From Marinobacterium ramblicola (GTDB lineage: Bacteria; Pseudomonadota; Gammaproteobacteria; Pseudomonadales; Balneatricaceae): DNA of 64,000 bases. Shown in pieces: positions 47,531 through 56,170 of the stretch (position 1 is the stretch's first letter; the number at the start of each line of letters is the position of its first letter). The stretch is taken from NCBI RefSeq assembly GCF_019084545.1, contig NZ_JAHREP010000008.1, positions 112,095-176,094 on the forward strand, given 5' to 3'. Under the pieces are notes generated by a model. It was not told the origin of the DNA. It was given only the letters and a program-made list of their open reading frames with translations, and did not search any database. The position numbers and the translations under genes were made by a program.

Positions 47531-48219
47531 CAGGCGGCCAGATCGAACAGCAGCGCTTCGACAGGGTTATCGGCTTCGATGGTCAAACGGGATTCACCTT
47601 CGATGATCGCCCCATCGCCCTCCCGCAGCACCCGGCCGTTCAGCTTCAACTCACCCCGTGCTATCTGCAGGTAATGCACCCGCGCCGTCTGCAGCGGCAG
47701 CTCAATCCTCTCTCCGGTGAGCCTGAGCTGATAAATTCGGGCATCCTGATGCACCTTCAACGATCCACTTTCCCCATCCGGCGACACGATCAGGGTTACC
47801 CCCTTGGCATCGCTGAAATCCTTCTGCACATAGCTGGGTCGCAGACCCTGTTGCTGCGGACGGATCCAGATCTGCAGGAAGTGCAACGGCGCCTCCGGCT
47901 CCGGATTGAACTCGCTGTGCATGATGCCGCTACCTGCACTCATCACCTGCACCTCGCCGGCGTTCAGGCGAGTCCGGTTACCCATGGTATCCCGGTGCTC
48001 GATACTGCCATCGAGGATATAGCTGATGATCTCCATATCACGGTGAGGATGGGTTTCGAATCCCGCACCGGGGATCACCCGATCATCGTTTATCACCCGC
48101 AGGCTGGATAGGCCCATATGGCGGGGGTCGTAATAGTGGCCAAAGGAGAAGGTGTGACGGCTGTCGAGCCAGTCGATGCGGAACTGTCCCCTCTCCTCTG
48201 CCGGTCTTAGCTTGATCAT
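47530..48219 (-). CDS. Pirin family protein (YhhW/quercetinase type)
   Basis: A 229-residue bicupin. The metal site lies in the N-terminal cupin: GFETHPHRDMEIISYILDGSIEHRDTMG and GSGIMHSEFNPE, giving three histidines and a glutamate as in pirins. WLDSRHTFSFGHYYDP is the usual N-terminal signature. Some pirins act as quercetin 2,3-dioxygenase in vitro; the physiological role is often unclear. It is 41 bp downstream of the DoxX gene and divergent from a YhaJ-like LysR regulator beyond that. E. coli YhaJ controls a DoxX gene and is linked to a pirin, so joint control is likely. Confidence 0.92.
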   Translation of the reverse strand: MIKLRPAEERGQFRIDWLDSRHTFSFGHYYDPRHMGLSSLRVINDDRVIPGAGFETHPHRDMEIISYILDGSIEHRDTMGNRTRLNAGEVQVMSAGSGIMHSEFNPEPEAPLHFLQIWIRPQQQGLRPSYVQKDFSDAKGVTLIVSPDGESGSLKVHQDARIYQLRLTGERIELPLQTARVHYLQIARGELKLNGRVLREGDGAIIEGESRLTIEADNPVEALLFDLAA

Positions 48220-48260
48220 CTCCGTTCTCCTCTGTTTTGACCTGTTAACCGGGGTGCCGG

Positions 48261-48707
48261 TCAGGCACCCACGTTAGACAGTTTACGATCGATCGACAGT
48301 GCACCACCGCCCTGGATCGCCAGCGCCACGGACACCGCCAGCAGCGCCAAGCCGAATTCGTAACCGTTGTTCGCCATGAACAGACCGTTACCTATGTGAA
48401 CCGAAAGGATCGCCACCAGCATGGTGATCGCCAGCACCGCGGCGGCCGGACGCACCAGCAGACCAAGCAGCAGCGCGATACCGCCGAAGAATTCGGCACT
48501 GCCGGCGGCCAGCGCCATCAGGTATCCCGGTTCCAGGCCGATGGAGGCCATCCACTGCCCGGTGCCTTCCAGGCCGTAGCCACCGAAGGCGCCAAACAGT
48601 TTCTGTGCGCCATGTGCGGCGAAGATGATCCCGGCCGGGATACGCAGCGCCAGGGAAGACAGGCTGGCGTTGGTTGCGAGCAGTTTTGAAACAGTTGCGT
48701 TATTCAT
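48261..48707 (-). CDS. DoxX family membrane protein
   Basis: A 148-residue protein with four hydrophobic helices. The start at ATG 48707 has AAGGTGG upstream. First helix contains SLALRIPAGIIFAAHGAQKLFGAFGGYG, typical of DoxX/YqjF. Later helices are LMALAAGSAEFFGGIALLLGLLVRP and LAITMLVAILSVHI. DoxX proteins are linked to quinone or thiol redox stress. The gene is followed by pirin and faces a LysR gene across a 111-bp divergent promoter region. That group matches E. coli yqjF, yhaK and yhaJ, which respond to quinone-like aromatics. Confidence 0.9.
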   Translation of the reverse strand: MNNATVSKLLATNASLSSLALRIPAGIIFAAHGAQKLFGAFGGYGLEGTGQWMASIGLEPGYLMALAAGSAEFFGGIALLLGLLVRPAAAVLAITMLVAILSVHIGNGLFMANNGYEFGLALLAVSVALAIQGGGALSIDRKLSNVGA

Positions 48708-48818
48708 GTCAGGCCACCTTTTCAATTCAGTGTGTTTGTTCAGTAAGCTCACTATAATTCCTGACATGAAGAAAAAATAACGGAGATATTTGAGCATTAG
48801 CATCAAATAATTTGAACA

Positions 48819-49739
48819 ATGAATTCACCACTGACTCTGGATGCCCTACGTATTCTCGATGCCATCGACCGACGCAAAAGCTTTGCTGCCGCAGCCGAAG
48901 AGCTGTACCGCGTACCCTCGGCCATCTCCTACACCATCAACAAGTTGGAGGAGGATCTGGGCGTCAAACTCTTCGATCGCAGTCGACGCAAGGCAGAGCT
49001 GACCGCTGTCGGCAGACTGGTGCTCGAACAGGGGCGCAGGATACTGATCGCCAGCGAAGAGCTCACCGTACTCGCACGCCAGGCGGCTGCAGGATGGGAA
49101 GCGGAACTTCGTATCTGCGTCGATTCTGCGCTTGGTTTTGACACCGTGTACTCGCTGATTGCGGCGTTCCAGGAGCTGCAACCGCGCACGGAGGTACGGT
49201 TGAGCGAGGAGGTAATGGCGGGAGCCTGGGACGCACTCAACGCGCAACGATGCGACCTGGTGATTGGCGCCGCCGGAGATCCGCCCGGCCAGGGTTTCTC
49301 TACTCTGCCGCTGGGGGAGCTGGTGTTCGAATTCGCCGTGGCCATGGACCACCCGCTCACCCGGATGCCACAACCCCTGTCGATGGAGCTGATCCGCCAG
49401 TATCCCACCGTGGTGGTGGCCGACAGCTCGCGCTATCTGCCTGCGCGCTCTTCGGGGCTTTTGGACGGTCGCAGCCGTATTGTGGTCGATTCACTGCAAC
49501 ACAAGATCGATGTGCAGGCTCGGGGGCTGGGCGTCGGCTACCTGCCGCTGAACCTGATGCAGAAAGAGTTGCAGAACGGCAGTCTGCAGATATTGAAGCT
49601 CGCCGAACCCCGAGCGCCGCAAAGCATCTCGGTTGCCTGGCACAGTAGTAACCGGGGTAAGGGGCTGGGGTGGTTTATCGATCAGCTGCGAACCATGCGG
49701 TTTGATCGACGCCTGGGACTCATCGCTGGCGAAGCCTGA
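48819..49739 (+). CDS. yhaJ: YhaJ-like LysR-family transcriptional regulator
   Basis: A 306-residue regulator. The winged helix is LTLDALRILDAIDRRKSFAAAAEELYRVPSAISYTINKLEEDLGV, nearly the pattern of E. coli YhaJ, and the effector-binding domain begins around residue 90. YhaJ responds to aromatic compound metabolites and activates a DoxX gene. Its divergent neighbour here is a DoxX gene followed by pirin, the expected target. It ends 3 bp before a second, convergent LysR gene. The symbol is by similarity only. Confidence 0.88.
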   Translation: MNSPLTLDALRILDAIDRRKSFAAAAEELYRVPSAISYTINKLEEDLGVKLFDRSRRKAELTAVGRLVLEQGRRILIASEELTVLARQAAAGWEAELRICVDSALGFDTVYSLIAAFQELQPRTEVRLSEEVMAGAWDALNAQRCDLVIGAAGDPPGQGFSTLPLGELVFEFAVAMDHPLTRMPQPLSMELIRQYPTVVVADSSRYLPARSSGLLDGRSRIVVDSLQHKIDVQARGLGVGYLPLNLMQKELQNGSLQILKLAEPRAPQSISVAWHSSNRGKGLGWFIDQLRTMRFDRRLGLIAGEA

Positions 49740-49742
49740 GAA

Positions 49743-50669
49743 CTATACTGTAGCGGCCTCCTGCTCAGTCAGCTCCACACCCTTCGCATCGACAACATCC
49801 CAGAGCGAACAGACGCTCTCCCTGAGTGCCGCTAGTGCCGGTTCCTGCGTGCGCTGTTTCAGCATCACCAGATTCATCGCCAACGAGGGTACGGCGCCAT
49901 CCCAACACACACCATAGCCTTCTTCAACCGCACGTTCGGCATCATCTTCCCGGATTACCGACAGGCCTACACCGGCGCGTAACAGCGTGCGTATCGCATC
50001 CTCGTTATCGCACCAGACGATCTGCCTCGGTAGCGGATTACCCGCCTCGAACAGCGCTTCGAACAGCAGGTAAAAGGGGCAACTTGGCGTGGTATACACC
50101 CAGGGGAGGCGCGCGAGATCCGCCAGCGAAGCACCCCTGACCTGTTCCGACCAGGCACTGGGCACAAGGATCCGCATGCCGACATCGCCCAAACGAGTCA
50201 CCGCCATATCGGCTGCCCGGCAGGGACCGAACATGAAGCCGGCATCCAGCTGATCATGGCGCAGCTCGTGTAGCACCCTGGCGCTGCTGGTCTGCAGAAA
50301 ATGGGTCACCAGTTGCGGGTGTCGGGACGAGATCAGCTGGTACATCTCACCAACCCGCAGATACTCGTAGTCGGTGTGCATTCCGATGCGCAACTCACCG
50401 ACCAACTCCTCGCGCAAACGCGAGGCATTTAACTTAAGCTGCTCGGCGGCGTTCAGTGTCAGCCTCGCCTGCTCGTACAACTGCCGACCGGGCTGGGTCA
50501 GCAACATCCCCTTCGGGGTGCGCGAGAACAACAGAACCCCCAACTCCTCCTCCAGCGCTTTTATCTGCGCGCTGATCGCCGGTTGACTGGTGAAAAGCGC
50601 CTGGGAGGCGCGGGTCAGGTTGCCCTCATCCGCCACTTTGACGAAGGTTTTGAGGTGATAGAGCTCCAT
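49743..50669 (-). CDS. LysR-family transcriptional regulator
   Basis: A 308-residue LysR protein. Its N-terminal helix-turn-helix is MELYHLKTFVKVADEGNLTRASQALFTSQPAISAQIKALEEEL. The effector domain contains LVGELRIGMHTDYEYLRVG and LRAGVGLSVIREDDAERAV. The inducer is not predictable. It is divergent from the DUF1127 gene, with about 180 bp between, so it may control that gene. The start ATG at 50669 is at the expected family position. It converges on the YhaJ-like gene. Confidence 0.9.
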   Translation of the reverse strand: MELYHLKTFVKVADEGNLTRASQALFTSQPAISAQIKALEEELGVLLFSRTPKGMLLTQPGRQLYEQARLTLNAAEQLKLNASRLREELVGELRIGMHTDYEYLRVGEMYQLISSRHPQLVTHFLQTSSARVLHELRHDQLDAGFMFGPCRAADMAVTRLGDVGMRILVPSAWSEQVRGASLADLARLPWVYTTPSCPFYLLFEALFEAGNPLPRQIVWCDNEDAIRTLLRAGVGLSVIREDDAERAVEEGYGVCWDGAVPSLAMNLVMLKQRTQEPALAALRESVCSLWDVVDAKGVELTEQEAATV

Positions 50670-50849
50670 CCGTCTTCCTCGCTAGTCCACACGGACTGTT
50701 TTTTAATCTTTGCTGGCACTGAGATTAAAGCATAGCGATCCTGTCCACGCTCATCACAAATCCTGAACACCCCCTTTCATACAAACGATTGGATAGGCAA
50801 TCCCGCACTCCCTAGCCTATGAATCTACACACAAGCGGGAGTGATCATT

Positions 50850-51074
50850 ATGAACAGTGCAATTAAGACTCATGAGCCTGTAAGCGCTCCGCAATCGCGA
50901 AACGTCGGGCTCGGCACACGACTGAAACGGCTCATGAAGCTGATCGGCACATGGCACCAGCGCCACCGCCAGCGTGACCAGCTAATGGCGCTGTCGCCCT
51001 GGATGCTGAAGGATATCGGAATCAGCCGTACCGACGCGCTTCATGAGGGCGGAAAAGCGTTCTGGAGGGAATAA
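50850..51074 (+). CDS. DUF1127 small basic protein
   Basis: A 74-residue protein with a basic, flexible N-terminus and the DUF1127 core (YjiS-like) at the C-terminus: IGTWHQRHRQRDQLMALSPWMLKDIGISRTDALHEG. Short DUF1127 proteins have been linked to RNA binding and to phosphate, carbon or stress responses in alphaproteobacteria. The start at ATG 50850 is preferred to GTG 50841 because GGGAG lies 8 bases upstream. It is divergent from the LysR gene at 50669. Confidence 0.88.
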   Translation: MNSAIKTHEPVSAPQSRNVGLGTRLKRLMKLIGTWHQRHRQRDQLMALSPWMLKDIGISRTDALHEGGKAFWRE

Positions 51075-51141
51075 GAATGACACGGGAGGTGCAAGCGCCA
51101 GATAACGCCTGCACCAGCCGCTCTCCGCAATCGGACGAATA

Positions 51142-51360
51142 TCAGGCCCGCAACAACGCCTTGGCCAGTCGCTCCGAGAGCTGCTCTGCGGTGAACTGGG
51201 GTTCATTCGGTGGATAGAGCTCATCTTCGATAAAATTGAATCCGTTTTCACGCGCCAACGCGAACAGCTCTTTCATCTTCAGACAGGCTTTAAGCGACTC
51301 ACCCAGGCCTGCATCGGCCTTGGCTGCATCTGCAAATGCCTTGATATCGGCTACAGACAT
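51142..51360 (-). CDS. Nif11-like domain small protein
   Basis: A 72-residue protein starting MSVADIKAFADAAKADAGLGESLKACLKMKELFALARENGF, the Nif11 pattern in which a helical leader precedes NFIEDEL. In peptide clusters Nif11-type leaders precede a modified core after a GG or similar site; here the protein ends in QLSERLAKALLRA with no visible core and no modification gene nearby. It may be a stand-alone Nif11 protein as found near nitrogen fixation genes. AGGAG precedes the ATG. It stands alone between convergent DUF1127 and the FUSC operon. Confidence 0.8.
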   Translation of the reverse strand: MSVADIKAFADAAKADAGLGESLKACLKMKELFALARENGFNFIEDELYPPNEPQFTAEQLSERLAKALLRA

Positions 51361-51647
51361 AGGGGTCTCCTTCATTCACTGACAAATTGAGTTGCGCTCA
51401 ATATCAGCAAAACTCGGACCAGAGATCAGCGACTGTCAGATCGCCAAAACGCCACCAACATTGTTGCACAAGTAGTTGATAGTTAGGCTTATTACACCTG
51501 CACACCCCCTATCCGGATAGCGACCGCGCACCCCCTTGTCAGCTTTACGACAGACAGCCTGTCGGGATAGTAGGGTGGGGTTTCCAACATTTCCCGGATA
51601 ATCAAAGCGCGCCTCAACAGAGGGTCGATATGCGTACGATCAAGCTG

Positions 51648-53579
51648 TCAGCTGCGCTTAGGGGTAAAGAGTGAAAGGTTTTCCTCAAATGCCTGTATGG
51701 CCAGGGAGAAGGTTTCGGTATCTTGCCTACCCGGCTCACGCACCAGCCGGCGATTGACCAGCTTCAGCGCCCTAAGTACCGCTGCCGGATCCTGCTCCAG
51801 TTGCGCAACCCTTAACAGTGCATGGTTCACTGCGCGTCGTACACCGCGGGGCAGATTCGACGGAGTCTCGATCAAGGACTGCATCAGCTCCGTCACCATC
51901 TCCAGACGCAGCAGCGTGACGCCCCATTCCGCGGCAGGGAAACGCCTGTCACCGAGCAGGCTGGACCAGCGCACCAGATGCAGCAAGCGGTGGTAGAGAC
52001 GGATACGCCACCGCTCCCGACTGATACCGCTGGCAGGCTTCAGCGCCATATCACGCAGTTCATGCAGCATCATTCCGCGCATCGAATCGATACGACGCTC
52101 GGCGTTAACGGGATAGATCAACCAGTACCCCAGCATCGCGATCAACGGGGCGGATACAACCGCCCCCGCCATCAGCAGGGTATGTTCGAAGCTGCCGGTT
52201 AGAGGTAGATGGGGTTGCAACAGCAGCAACAGCACCATGTTGTAGTCCATGCCGGCAAATACGAGTCGGCGGTGCGCGAAGAGCAGCACACCGAGCATGA
52301 CAAACGGGAAGATTGACAGAATCAACATCAGCTCGCTCTGTGCCTCCGGCCAGATCAGCCAGCGGCAGGTCAGCGCGGCACAGGCGCCCAGCACCTGCCC
52401 CAGAAAGACCGAACGCATAGTCGAGACGGGGCTGTCGAAGGTCGAGAACAGTGAGGTCATCACCGCCGTGCCCAGCAACATAAAGGCACCGATCTGAGAA
52501 CCGGACAGCATCCAGACGGCGCCGACACTGAGCATCAAGGTCAGCGCCCGGATACCGGATTGTCGGGCGCCGGCCCAGTCACGGTGCAAGGTCAGTGGGG
52601 TGTCGAGTTTGTCGCGTTGCGCTATAACAGGAGCATCATCAAGCACGCTGGCGAGCGCCAGCAGCCGGGACAGGTTATAGCGCAGCCGGTTCAGGTTCGA
52701 CTCTTTTTCGCAGAGTTCAATCGCGCAGTTCAGCGCACGCGTGAGCCGCTCAAACTGTCCCTGCTCAATCGCCGCCGTCGCCTCCCCTAATGCGTTGCCG
52801 ATCGCTTCACCGAGTTCACTGCTCTTCGCCTTGCGACTCCAGATCAGGATCGATACCAGCACCAGTAACAGCAGCCGCAGACGCCGAACCTGTTGCCGCG
52901 CACGCGCCGTGCCTAACCCCCGCATCTCCAGAGACGCATCCATTGCCGCAAGCCTGGCAATCAGCCTGTCCCGGTTCGCGGTCGAGAGCTTTGGCCCCGC
53001 TTCCAGCCGTGCCGAGAGCAGTTGCAGGACACCCACCGTAATAGCTTTTAATTCGCCACGTTCGTCGCCACCATTGGCAAGCCGGGCAAAAAACCAACTG
53101 ATCGCGATCGCAACGAATACCCCTACAAAGGCGGTCAACATACGATCGAGTCCCAGCGTCAGAATCTGCTCGTGGTGTGCGGTATCAACCAGCGCCACAA
53201 GCGCCGCCGAGTATCCGGCCAGCATACAGCCATAGGTAACAAAGCTGCGGACAAGGTGTGCCGCGAACACACACAACGCGATCCAGAGCGATAGTCCCAG
53301 TACCAGCCAGCCAACCTGCCCTGCCGCCAGATAGACCAGCAGAATACCCACCACCGACCCCAACAGCGTTCCAATAAGACGAGCGCTGCTCTTCGCCAAC
53401 AACTGTCCACGTGTCGGCAGAGCAGTGGCCCACACTGTCATCCCCGCCCACTGCGGATGCTCAAGCCCAAACGACCAGGCCATGGCGATCGCCAGGCACA
53501 CGGCCACCCCAGTGCGCAACACGAAGGCAAAACGGACGGTGTCGAAGCCCAATCTCGAAAACCAGGTTACACTCATCAT
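51648..53579 (-). CDS. FUSC/AaeB-type aromatic acid exporter-like membrane protein
   Basis: A 643-residue inner-membrane protein with two sets of hydrophobic helices separated by a cytoplasmic region of about 170 residues. The first set has FVLRTGVAVCLAIAMAWSFGLEHPQWAGMTVWA and TLLGSVVGILLVYLA. The second set starts about residue 345 with GIRALTLMLSVGAVWMLSGSQIGAFMLLG. This duplicated layout is the FUSC family, which includes AaeB and YccS. It probably exports aromatic acids or related toxic compounds. It overlaps the upstream MarR gene by 4 bp (ATGA), so it is coupled to and likely controlled by it. Confidence 0.88.
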   Translation of the reverse strand: MMSVTWFSRLGFDTVRFAFVLRTGVAVCLAIAMAWSFGLEHPQWAGMTVWATALPTRGQLLAKSSARLIGTLLGSVVGILLVYLAAGQVGWLVLGLSLWIALCVFAAHLVRSFVTYGCMLAGYSAALVALVDTAHHEQILTLGLDRMLTAFVGVFVAIAISWFFARLANGGDERGELKAITVGVLQLLSARLEAGPKLSTANRDRLIARLAAMDASLEMRGLGTARARQQVRRLRLLLLVLVSILIWSRKAKSSELGEAIGNALGEATAAIEQGQFERLTRALNCAIELCEKESNLNRLRYNLSRLLALASVLDDAPVIAQRDKLDTPLTLHRDWAGARQSGIRALTLMLSVGAVWMLSGSQIGAFMLLGTAVMTSLFSTFDSPVSTMRSVFLGQVLGACAALTCRWLIWPEAQSELMLILSIFPFVMLGVLLFAHRRLVFAGMDYNMVLLLLLQPHLPLTGSFEHTLLMAGAVVSAPLIAMLGYWLIYPVNAERRIDSMRGMMLHELRDMALKPASGISRERWRIRLYHRLLHLVRWSSLLGDRRFPAAEWGVTLLRLEMVTELMQSLIETPSNLPRGVRRAVNHALLRVAQLEQDPAAVLRALKLVNRRLVREPGRQDTETFSLAIQAFEENLSLFTPKRS

Positions 53580-54046
53580 CTCCCCCGCTCCTTCGCGATC
53601 TCTTCGCCGAGACGCCCCTCGATCAGTTCGATCCAGGACAACATCTGCTCCAACTGCGCATCATCAAGATCGCCCAGCGCCTCCGCCTCCGCCGCCTCCA
53701 GTGTCTTGCGGATAGCCCCAACCTGCTTTCTGCCCGACGGGGTCAGATAGAGCTTGCGCGCGCGACGATCCTCCAGATCGGTGCGCCTCTCCAGCAACCC
53801 CTTGCGTTCCAAAATGTCGATCAGCCTTACCAGCGTTGAGGTATCGAGCCCTGCCCGTTCAGCCAGCAGCTTTTGGCTGATACCGTCGCCCGACTCTTCC
53901 AGATGCATCAGCGGAACCCAGGTCGCATCGGTCAATCCAGCCTCGGCAAGCCTGATGTCGATAAAGCGCCGCCAGCGTCTGGCCAGGGTTACGAAGCGGT
54001 AGCCAAACCGGGTACGGGCGGTTCCCTGAACGGTCGAATTGGGCAT
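53576..54046 (-). CDS. MarR-family regulator of the FUSC exporter
   Basis: A 156-residue MarR-type repressor. The winged helix is ISQKLLAERAGLDTSTLVRLIDILERKGLLERRTDLEDRRARKLYLTPSG, with the DxR-x-R wing. The start at ATG 54046 has AAGGTG upstream; a GTG two codons earlier is possible. Two TTGTAT-type palindromes lie just upstream, suggesting autoregulation of the operon with the exporter. The ligand is probably an aromatic compound, as for many MarR proteins near AaeB-like pumps. Confidence 0.92.
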   Translation of the reverse strand: MPNSTVQGTARTRFGYRFVTLARRWRRFIDIRLAEAGLTDATWVPLMHLEESGDGISQKLLAERAGLDTSTLVRLIDILERKGLLERRTDLEDRRARKLYLTPSGRKQVGAIRKTLEAAEAEALGDLDDAQLEQMLSWIELIEGRLGEEIAKERGR

Positions 54047-54058
54047 GGACACCTTTAG

Positions 54059-54100
54059 TTGTATACAAATAGATTTTATACATATAGTTTGTATTCAAAT
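54059..54100. promoter_or_regulatory. Two palindromic sites upstream of the MarR gene
   Basis: TTGTATACAA at 54059-54068 is a perfect 10-bp palindrome. TTTGTATTCAAAT at 54088-54100 is the same site with one mismatch. Their centres are about 30 bp apart, three helical turns, in an AT-rich promoter region directly upstream of the MarR gene. MarR operators of this kind are common. Confidence 0.65.
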
Positions 54101-54212
54101 TATGTGTATATATCGAAGCCGAATTCAAGCCCGGCAGATGCGATCAAAGGGGCGGTTCTTCCAGTGGAAGGGCACGGAGAGACATACACTCCCCGTGAAT
54201 AAAAGATCGGCG

Positions 54213-54368
54213 CTAGCTGGACGCATCTCGGGCCGCGTCACTGATCGCTTCGCCCGCTTTCTTCAGATCCTTTCCGGCACCTTCGATGGTGGCGCAGCCA
54301 GCCAGATATGACCCAGCGGCCAGGACCAACAGACAGCTGATAAATGAACCGATAATCCGTTTACGCAT
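54213..54368 (-). CDS. Entericidin A/B-like small lipoprotein
   Basis: A 51-residue protein. The signal peptide RKRIIGSFISCLLVLAAGS ends in a lipobox LAGC, and the short mature part is ATIEGAGKDLKKAGEAISDAARDASS. The C-x-x-x-x-GAGKD-(x)-KAGEAI pattern is the entericidin signature (EcnA/EcnB, an envelope stress-linked bacteriolytic lipoprotein pair). AGGAG precedes the ATG. It stands alone. Only one member is seen here, so the antidote/toxin pairing is absent. Confidence 0.85.
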   Translation of the reverse strand: MRKRIIGSFISCLLVLAAGSYLAGCATIEGAGKDLKKAGEAISDAARDASS

Positions 54369-54512
54369 AACGACTCCTAATCGAATACCCGTATCGGATA
54401 ATAGCGCCGAACCCGTCGTTCAGCCATTGTCAGCGGGTGGGCGTGCCAGGTAACGGCTGACACGCCCCGATTCTGATAAAGTATGCACCTGTTTACCCTG
54501 ACGGAACTGCTG

Positions 54513-55172
54513 ATGCCCTTACGTGCAATACTCTTCGACCATGACGGCACCCTGGTCGACTCCGAAGCGACCCACATGCAACTCTGGCGCGAAGTGGTCG
54601 CCCCCTATGGTGTCCAGATCAGCGACAGCGATTACTGGCAGCGCATGCTGGGCGTGCCGATGGAACAGAACGCCACTGATATCGTGCAGATGTACGCTTT
54701 GGAAGTGGACCCCGAAGCACTGATCAGGGCAAAAATCGACGCCAACGAACGCTTCCTGACAGAACACTGGTTTCCACAGATGCCCGAGGCCAGCCGTATA
54801 TTGAGCCATCTGTCCCAGAGGTGCCGACTCGCCCTGGTCAGCGGTTCACAGCGCAACTGCGTCGACGCCTCTCTGCATGGGCACGGCTGGCATACGCTGT
54901 TCGAGCAGGTGGTGACCGGCGACGATGTGACGCGCAACAAGCCCCATCCCGACGGCTATCTCAAGGCATTGCAGCTGATGCAGCTGGATCCGGAGCTGTG
55001 CGTGGCCGTGGAGGATACCGAAGTCGGTGTGCTGGCCGCCCACGATGCAGGCCTTCGCGTAATCGCCATCCGCAACCCTCTCGCCAGCACTCATAACTTC
55101 GGTCCTGCAACGGTGGTCGTCGACAGTTTGATTGACGCGGAAGCCTGGATCACTGCGCAGATAAACAATTGA
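54513..55172 (+). CDS. HAD-superfamily phosphatase (PGM-like)
   Basis: A 219-residue haloacid dehalogenase family protein with MPLRAILFDHDGTLVDSEATH (motif I), ALVSGSQRNCVD (motif II), RNKPHPDGYLKAL (motif III lysine) and CVAVEDTEVGVLAAHDAGL (motif IV acidic pair). This is subfamily IA with a helical cap, like phosphoglycolate phosphatase, beta-phosphoglucomutase and YqaB. The aspartate nucleophile is DHDGT with a histidine in place of the usual aliphatic/phenylalanine residue at position 2. The substrate is a small sugar phosphate. Its 3' end overlaps the converging LysR gene by 23 bp. Confidence 0.88.
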   Translation: MPLRAILFDHDGTLVDSEATHMQLWREVVAPYGVQISDSDYWQRMLGVPMEQNATDIVQMYALEVDPEALIRAKIDANERFLTEHWFPQMPEASRILSHLSQRCRLALVSGSQRNCVDASLHGHGWHTLFEQVVTGDDVTRNKPHPDGYLKALQLMQLDPELCVAVEDTEVGVLAAHDAGLRVIAIRNPLASTHNFGPATVVVDSLIDAEAWITAQINN

Positions 55173-56067
55173 CGCTGTTTTGCTCATACCACTCCACCAG
55201 ATAATCGATAAAGACTCGCGCCTTGGTCGACAGATAGCGGTTCGGCAGATACAGCGCATAGATGCCGGGTGAGGCTGACTGATAATCGTGCAACACCTGC
55301 TCCAGTTGCCCTGCAGCCAGCGCGCGATCGACAAGAAAAGAGGTCAGCATCACCACGCCCAAACCTCCGGCTGCCGCCTCCAGCATGGCCGAAGTGTTAT
55401 TGACCTTCAATCGCCCTCCGACTGCCACGGACTGCACACCATCAGGCCCCTCGAAACTCCAATGGTTATAGTCCGGGTTGGGCAGATAGACGATGCATTC
55501 GTGATCGGCCAGATCTGATGGTACCTGAGGCCGCCCTCGACGATGCCAGTATTCAGGCGCCGCGCATACTACGCGTCGGGTCGGTGTTAACAGACGAGCG
55601 GCCAGTAGAGACGGCGGATTTCGGGTCACCCGGATGGCGACATCGTACCCCTCCTCTGCCAGATCCACCGGCCGGTCACTGACATCCAGCTCGACCTGCA
55701 CCTCCGGATAGCGCGCCATGAACCCGACCAGCGCATGCGTCACCTGCTGGGATCCGATGGTGACCGGCGCCGTGACCCTGAGCAGGCCCCGTGGGACCTC
55801 GTTAAGATAGGTAACCGCCGCTTCCGCCTCCCTGGCCTCCGAGACGACACGGCTACAATGACGGTAAAACACGCTGCCCGCTTCGGTCAGGCTCAGCCTT
55901 CTGGTGGTACGGTTCAGCAGGCGTGCCCCCAACTGCGCTTCCAATGCCGATACCCGTTTACTGACCACCGGCGTCGATATCTCCAGCAACTGCGCCGCAG
56001 CCGAAAAGCCATTGGCCTCCACCACGGCAGCAAAAATCGCCATATCGTCCAGCGATATCATTCTCAT
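55150..56067 (-). CDS. LysR-family transcriptional regulator divergent from the disrupted DMT transporter
   Basis: A 305-residue LysR protein of the CrgA/YafC-like subgroup. The winged helix is ISLDDMAIFAAVVEANGFSAAAQLLEISTPVVSKRVSALEAQLGARLLNRTTRRLSLTEAG. The effector domain starts GLLRVTAPVTIGSQ. The gene is divergent from a DMT-transporter gene across about 100 bp, so that gene is its probable target. That target is now broken by an insertion sequence. The C-terminus overlaps the HAD gene end. The inducer is unknown. Confidence 0.9.
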   Translation of the reverse strand: MRMISLDDMAIFAAVVEANGFSAAAQLLEISTPVVSKRVSALEAQLGARLLNRTTRRLSLTEAGSVFYRHCSRVVSEAREAEAAVTYLNEVPRGLLRVTAPVTIGSQQVTHALVGFMARYPEVQVELDVSDRPVDLAEEGYDVAIRVTRNPPSLLAARLLTPTRRVVCAAPEYWHRRGRPQVPSDLADHECIVYLPNPDYNHWSFEGPDGVQSVAVGGRLKVNNTSAMLEAAAGGLGVVMLTSFLVDRALAAGQLEQVLHDYQSASPGIYALYLPNRYLSTKARVFIDYLVEWYEQNSVNCLSAQ

Positions 56068-56170
56068 CACCCAATTAATAACATTTTAGAAAAAATCATT
56101 TTCCAATATCACAGATTATATATACATAAGAAACAGATATGCTGTCTCCCTGGATTTCAGGAGAGTTAGG

